Below are positions 60,435-64,000 of a stretch of DNA of 64,000 bases, one piece after another. Below the pieces are notes generated by a model that saw only the letters and a list, made by a program, of their open reading frames with translations, was not told where the DNA came from and ran no database searches. The position numbers and the translations under genes were made by a program. Positions within the stretch are counted from its first letter, which is position 1. Every line of letters starts with the position of its first letter. Source of the stretch: Halobacillus_B sp963739045 (GTDB lineage Bacteria; Bacillota; Bacilli; Bacillales; Halobacillaceae); NCBI GenBank assembly GCA_963739045.1, contig CAVTYY010000004.1:868001-932000 (forward strand), written 5' to 3'.

Positions 60435-61553
60435 TTATGCCTGACCTTGTTTTTCTTTTTCTTTCTCAAGGCGCTCTTTTTCATAATGCTCTTCAGCAAG
60501 TTTATCGACTTCTTTTTTCAACTCATCTACCATGATATCTTCAGGGACTTTACGGATGATTTCTCCATGTCTGAAGAGTAATCCTTCACCACGGGCACCT
60601 GCGATTCCAATGTCTGCTTCTCTTGCTTCACCAGGACCATTCACTGCACAGCCGAGTACAGCAACTTTAATAGGTGCTTTGATCGTTTGGATATACTCTT
60701 CCACTTCATTAGCAATCGAAATTAAATCAATTTCAATCCGTCCGCAAGTAGGGCAGGAAATCAGTGTAGCTGCGTTAGACGCTAATCCAAATGATTTTAG
60801 AAGCTCTCTAGCTACTTTTACCTCTTCGACTGGATCCGCGCTTAAACTGATTCGGAGCGTGCTGCCAATACCTTTGCTTAAAATAGCTCCTAGTCCTGCA
60901 GCACTTTTTACCGTTCCAGCAAAAAGTGTACCGGACTCTGTGATTCCTAAGTGAAGTGGATAGGAAATCGCTTCTGCTGCTTTTTCGTAAGCTTCAATAG
61001 CGAGTTTTACATCAGAAGCTTTTAATGAAACTATAATGTCGTGAAAGTCCAAGTCTTCTAATATTTTGATGTGGTGCAGGGCACTTTCCACCATTCCGTC
61101 AGCTGTAGGATAACCATACTTTTCAAGAATGTGTTTTTCCAGTGACCCGGCATTGACACCTATACGGATGGGTACACCCTTGGCTTTTGCTGCCTGAACG
61201 ACAGCTTCTACTTTCTCACGCTTCCCGATATTCCCAGGGTTAATACGAATCTTATCAGCTCCGCCTTCAATAGCTTTGAGGGCTTTCTTATAATCGAAAT
61301 GAATATCAACTACTAAAGGAATGTTAATCCGCTTTTTGATTTCAGGAATTGCATCGGCAGCTCTGTCATCAGGACATGCGACACGGACTACCTGGCACCC
61401 TGCTTCCTCCAGACGTTTAATTTCAGCGACAGTCGCTTCAACATCATGGGTTTTCGTAGTTGTCATGGATTGAATAACCACTTGATCAGAACCGCCTATA
61501 GTTAAATCTCCGACCTTAACGGGCCGAGTGTCTTTTCTGTGCGTAATTGCCAT
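60435..61553 (-). CDS. ispG: 4-hydroxy-3-methylbut-2-en-1-yl diphosphate synthase (IspG)
   Basis: A 372-residue iron-sulfur enzyme that converts MEcPP to HMBPP, the penultimate MEP-pathway step and substrate of IspH. The TIM-barrel part starts with RKDTRPVKVGDLTIGG. The C-terminal cluster domain has SCPTCGRIEIDL near residue 268 and VLGCAVNGPGEA near 300, supplying the three cysteines and the glutamate. The highly charged tail (EKERLEKEKEKQGQA) is typical for Bacillaceae. Transcribed on the bottom strand from its own promoter region at 61554-61760. Confidence 0.96.
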   Translation of the reverse strand: MAITHRKDTRPVKVGDLTIGGSDQVVIQSMTTTKTHDVEATVAEIKRLEEAGCQVVRVACPDDRAADAIPEIKKRINIPLVVDIHFDYKKALKAIEGGADKIRINPGNIGKREKVEAVVQAAKAKGVPIRIGVNAGSLEKHILEKYGYPTADGMVESALHHIKILEDLDFHDIIVSLKASDVKLAIEAYEKAAEAISYPLHLGITESGTLFAGTVKSAAGLGAILSKGIGSTLRISLSADPVEEVKVARELLKSFGLASNAATLISCPTCGRIEIDLISIANEVEEYIQTIKAPIKVAVLGCAVNGPGEAREADIGIAGARGEGLLFRHGEIIRKVPEDIMVDELKKEVDKLAEEHYEKERLEKEKEKQGQA

Positions 61554-61760
61554 ATTAAACCGCTCCTTTATAAGTTCACAAAAAGGTATGCTTTACTCAT
61601 TACCATCCCTAATTATAAGGTCTTTGATCGAAAATGAGAAGCTAAGTTGCTCGAAATCGAACATTAAACATGTAAAAATCGTGTAAAAGGAAATTTGCTA
61701 CCTTGATTCTGCTCTAAAACTGCTTAACAAATTATATCATGGGGAATGATTAGAATAAAA

Positions 61761-61787
61761 CGAAACATTCAGCTGTCTTAAACCGTA
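61761..61787 (+). promoter_or_regulatory. Candidate ECF (sigma-W-type) promoter of the second NfeD gene
   Basis: CGAAAC (61761-61766) and CGTA (61784-61787) are 17 bases apart, exactly the geometry of the sigma-W-type promoter at 32873-32899. The -35 has one change (CGAAAC for TGAAAC). It lies 38 bases before the start of an NfeD-domain gene, a class often controlled by sigma-W. Confidence 0.55.
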
Positions 61788-61825
61788 CATATATAAAGAA
61801 GTATTTGATGAGGGGATGTGAAATC

Positions 61826-62476
61826 ATGGATCTACTCTCTTATGACTGGATTGCTTTATTTATTACAATGCTTGGGACCATGTTTTTATTTGGGGAACTG
61901 CTCGTTAATATGAGAGGAATCTTTGCAGTTATGGGCCTCGGCTTTATCACTGTATATTTTTCCGCCTTTCTTGCACCTCATATGGTTATTATTATGATGA
62001 TTGTTTATCTGCTAGGTTTAGTATTAATTATTATCGACGGGAAATTAGTAAATGATGGAACTCTTTCCTCCATTGGAATTATCTCAATGGTTATTGCTGT
62101 AGGTTTAAGTGCACCGAACTGGGTCGCAGGTTTGTACAGTATTATTGGTGTTATGTTAGGTGCGGCAGCTTCTCTGCTATTTCTTAAAGTATTTAAACGA
62201 AGAGATATGTGGACAAAGTTAACCCTTATGGATTCGCTTTCTTCAGAGAGGGGTTATAATTCGATGAAGGAAACCTATTCAAGCTTAGTTGGTAAAACAG
62301 GCAGAGCTTTAACTAATATGAGACCGGTCGGCACTATTGTGATAGAGGAAGAAGAATATAGTGCTGTCTCAAATGGTCAATGGATTTTTAAAGATGAGGA
62401 ACTAAAGGTTGTATCCGTAGACGGCACGAAGATATTAGTAAAGAAAGTCCCCAGCGATCATACGCAAAGTGTTTAA
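61826..62476 (+). CDS. NfeD-domain membrane protein (short type, no protease domain)
   Basis: A 216-residue protein. Its N-terminal half forms four to five membrane helices (about 8-130). The C-terminal part is an OB-fold NfeD domain (about 150-212: SLVGKTGRALTNMRPVGTIVIEEEEYSAVS...). It lacks the ClpP-like protease domain of the long NfeD at 32943. ATG 61826 follows GAGGGGATG at 10-base spacing; ATG 61808 is the alternative but has no ribosome site. There is no flotillin gene next to it, which is unusual for NfeD partners. A terminator follows. Confidence 0.88.
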   Translation: MDLLSYDWIALFITMLGTMFLFGELLVNMRGIFAVMGLGFITVYFSAFLAPHMVIIMMIVYLLGLVLIIIDGKLVNDGTLSSIGIISMVIAVGLSAPNWVAGLYSIIGVMLGAAASLLFLKVFKRRDMWTKLTLMDSLSSERGYNSMKETYSSLVGKTGRALTNMRPVGTIVIEEEEYSAVSNGQWIFKDEELKVVSVDGTKILVKKVPSDHTQSV

Positions 62477-62532
62477 ATTTTTGATCAAAATAAATGATGC
62501 TGGGATGAAAAAACAATAAAATTTCTTTCATC

Positions 62533-62575
62533 AAAAAACCCGAACCTTTGACTTTACATTGGTTCGGGTTTTTTT
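62533..62575 (+). terminator. Terminator of the short NfeD gene
   Basis: AAAAAACCCGAACC and GGTTCGGGTTTTTT pair around a 14-base loop and end in Ts. The segment TTTACATTGGTTCGGG is identical to the 3' arm region of the hairpin at 4492-4534, almost 58 kb away. Confidence 0.93.
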
Positions 62576-62919
62576 AGTTTTAATAAAAAGTCCACCATTT
62601 CGATTTCCGCAGGCACGACAGAATCCTGCGGGTAGTCCACACGTGCTGTCCCCGGGAGTTATGGGCAGGGAAACTGCGTAATTTGTTCTTCTATGAACTA
62701 TCATTTGGATAAAGCTTGGCTTTCCGGAGTTCTCTTAAAGAAAGGTTCCGGTAACTGACAGATAACAAGTAAGGTTCCTCTGTTTAGCTCGAAACAAGTT
62801 AACGCAGCAATGAGATTATTGAGTTATAAACTTTCCTGACTTTTTTTATCTTGGATCAGAACCCATATTTAATAAAATCTGTCTGAATAATCCATAATTG
62901 CAGTGATTTTAAGCTGGAA

Positions 62920-62936
62920 TGTAAACTTAATGTAAA
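62920..62936 (-). promoter_or_regulatory. PhoP-box-like direct repeat
   Basis: On the bottom strand TTTACA, five bases (TTAAG), then TTTACA: two perfect matches to the PhoP hexamer TT(A/C/T)A(C/T)A at the correct 11-base period. The next gene encodes a phosphate cotransporter-family protein, so phosphate control is plausible. AT-rich DNA makes chance matches common. Confidence 0.4.
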
Positions 62937-62951
62937 TATATCAAATATAAC

Positions 62952-62980
62952 TTTACAAATAAAAAACAATTCGTTAATAA
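62952..62980 (+). promoter_or_regulatory. Candidate promoter of the Na+/Pi cotransporter gene
   Basis: TTTACA (62952-62957) and TAATAA (62975-62980) are 17 bases apart, leaving a leader of about 70 bases before the start codon. Confidence 0.45.
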
Positions 62981-63056
62981 TGAGTAGGGTGTAAAAAAAA
63001 GAGAAAACACGATTGCACATAAACCTTGGATGGAAAAAGAAAGGGTGGGAGAAGTT

Positions 63057-64000
63057 TTGGATATCGACATTCAACAGATGATATTTGAATTTGCCGGCGG
63101 CCTGGGTATCTTCTTATTTGGGATCAAGTATATGGGAGACGGCTTACAAAAGGTAGCTGGGGACCGATTACGCGATTTACTTGATCGTTTTACGAAGAAT
63201 CCATTTATGGGAGTCGTTGCCGGTGCGGTAGTAACGATGCTGATTCAAAGTAGTTCTACAACTACAGTTTTGACAGTAGGACTCGTTAATGCAGGGTTTA
63301 TGACCTTTAGACAAGCGATCGGGGTCATCATGGGAGCAAACATAGGAACGACCATGACGGCTTTTATTATCGGAATCGATGTTAAGGAATATGGTTTGCC
63401 GATTTTAGCCGTAGGGGCCATATTAATCTTTTTCTTTAAGAATAAAAAAGTGACCTATTTAGGACAAACCATTTTCGGCCTAGGGTCTTTGTTTTTTGGG
63501 TTAGAAACGATGAGCGCAGGGATGAAACCTTTGCGTACATTAGACGCCTTCCATGAATTAACTTTAAATATGAGTGACAACCCTATTCTCGGAGTAATTA
63601 TTGGGACCGTTTTTACTGTAATTGTACAAAGTTCCAGTGCTACAATAGGAATACTGCAGGGGTTGTTTGGACAAGGCCTGGTAGATTTAAAGGCCGCTTT
63701 GCCTGTATTGTTTGGAGATAATATAGGGACAACGATTACTGCTGTATTGGCAGCCATCGGAGCCAGTATCGGAGCTAAGCGGGCTGCTCTTGTCCACGTT
63801 ATTTTTAATATTTTAGGTGCGACGATCTTTCTGCTGCTTCTAATTCCTTTTGAAAAATATGTTGCATGGCTGCAGAAATCTCTGGATTTAGGTCCCGAAA
63901 TGACTTTAGCTTTTGCTCATGGATCCTTTAACATAGCCAATATGGTTCTTCAATTTCCATTGATCGGTTTTCTAGCCTGGCTAGTTATACGGCTGATCCC
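63057..64000 (+). CDS. Na+/Pi cotransporter-family protein, N-terminal part (cut by window edge)
   Basis: An open frame from TTG 63057 to the right edge (314 codons visible, no stop). It shows the two inverted Na+/Pi-cotransporter repeats, each with the QSSS signature (LIQSSSTTTVLTVG near residues 62-75 and VQSSSATIGILQG near 189-201). Each repeat also has a GANIGTTMTA or GDNIGTTITA motif, and 8-9 helices are visible. The TTG has AAGGGTGGGAG before it. ATG 63030 is in frame but lacks a ribosome site. It may be related to B. subtilis YqeW, whose usual slot (after mtaB) holds deoC here. Any C-terminal PhoU-like domain would lie outside the window. Confidence 0.93.
   Translation, partial: MDIDIQQMIFEFAGGLGIFLFGIKYMGDGLQKVAGDRLRDLLDRFTKNPFMGVVAGAVVTMLIQSSSTTTVLTVGLVNAGFMTFRQAIGVIMGANIGTTMTAFIIGIDVKEYGLPILAVGAILIFFFKNKKVTYLGQTIFGLGSLFFGLETMSAGMKPLRTLDAFHELTLNMSDNPILGVIIGTVFTVIVQSSSATIGILQGLFGQGLVDLKAALPVLFGDNIGTTITAVLAAIGASIGAKRAALVHVIFNILGATIFLLLLIPFEKYVAWLQKSLDLGPEMTLAFAHGSFNIANMVLQFPLIGFLAWLVIRLI

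Larger units (their letters stand above)
62477..63056. other. Long intergenic region before the Na+/Pi cotransporter gene
   Basis: 580 bases with no credible gene. It holds the terminator at 62533-62575 and a small perfect hairpin CCGCAGG (62607-62613) / CCTGCGG (62625-62631) in a locally GC-rich patch that runs to about 62670. PhoP-like repeats at 62920-62936 and a promoter-like pair at 62952-62980 complete it. The GC-rich patch may be a decayed copy of a dispersed repeat (inference). Confidence 0.5.

Noticed and set aside
63455..63757. Bottom-strand open frame of 100 codons at the right edge
   Set aside because: It lies entirely antisense to the Na+/Pi cotransporter-family gene, whose repeats and motifs are clear.
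1..64000. CRISPR arrays, prophage, insertion sequences, tRNA or rRNA genes
   Set aside because: I read the intergenic regions for regular repeats, terminal inverted repeats, integrase or transposase motifs and tRNA-like segments and saw none.

Overview
The window is a single block of core chromosome from a low-GC, spore-forming Gram-positive of the family Bacillaceae. Evidence for this is the sporulation set (sda, gpr, spoIIP, yqfC, yqfD), the comE competence operon, the HrcA/CIRCE heat-shock operon, a T-box in front of glyQS, and a gene order that follows the Bacillus subtilis yqe-yqf region almost gene by gene. Protein composition and the Mrp antiporter suggest a halotolerant or alkalitolerant relative (Halobacillus-like); that genus-level guess is inference only. 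I recognise no prophage, insertion sequence, CRISPR array, tRNA or rRNA gene.

Layout: 1-4269 (bottom strand), the Mrp Na+/H+ antiporter operon mrpA-C-D-E, with no mrpB between A and C and mrpE cut by the edge. 4677-5040, the replication checkpoint gene sda with a cluster of DnaA boxes upstream. 5383-10423, yqeG-yqeH-aroE-yhbY-nadD-yqeK-rsfS-yqeM, a tightly overlapping ribosome-assembly/NAD/shikimate operon. 10743-15306, comER (bottom), comEA-EB-EC, yqzM (bottom). 15464-15633, a probable structured RNA just before holA. 15658-23009, holA, rpsT (bottom), gpr, spoIIP, yqxA, lepA, hemW. 23029-31131, the hrcA-grpE-dnaK-dnaJ-prmA-rsmE-mtaB heat-shock cluster. 31282-32817, deoC, rpsU, yqeY. 32873-43352, nfeD-floA-yqfB behind a sigma-W-type promoter, yqfC-yqfD, phoH, pgpH, ybeY, dgkA, era, yqzL, recO. 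43359-52924, T-box-glyQS, ccpN, ppsR, yqxD, dnaG-rpoD, a five-helix membrane protein, cccA. 52988-62476, trmK, DUF34/Nif3, ispH (bottom), cshB, nfo, yqfT (bottom), a lytic transglycosylase, yqfX, ispG (bottom), and a second NfeD-like gene behind another ECF-type promoter. 63057 to the right edge, a Na+/Pi cotransporter-family gene behind PhoP-like boxes.

The genes mostly serve information processing and its coupling to stress: initiation control (sda), primase and sigma-A, ribosome biogenesis GTPases (YqeH, Era, LepA) with their rRNA partners (YbeY, RsfS, RsmE, PrmA), chaperones, and membrane stress (NfeD/FloA). No clearly new multi-gene system is visible. The best leads are non-coding or architectural: the structured RNA at 15464-15633, the apparent loss of mrpB, the odd sda leader, an AUU start for comER, a family of terminators sharing one stem sequence, and paired sigma-W-type promoters before both NfeD genes.
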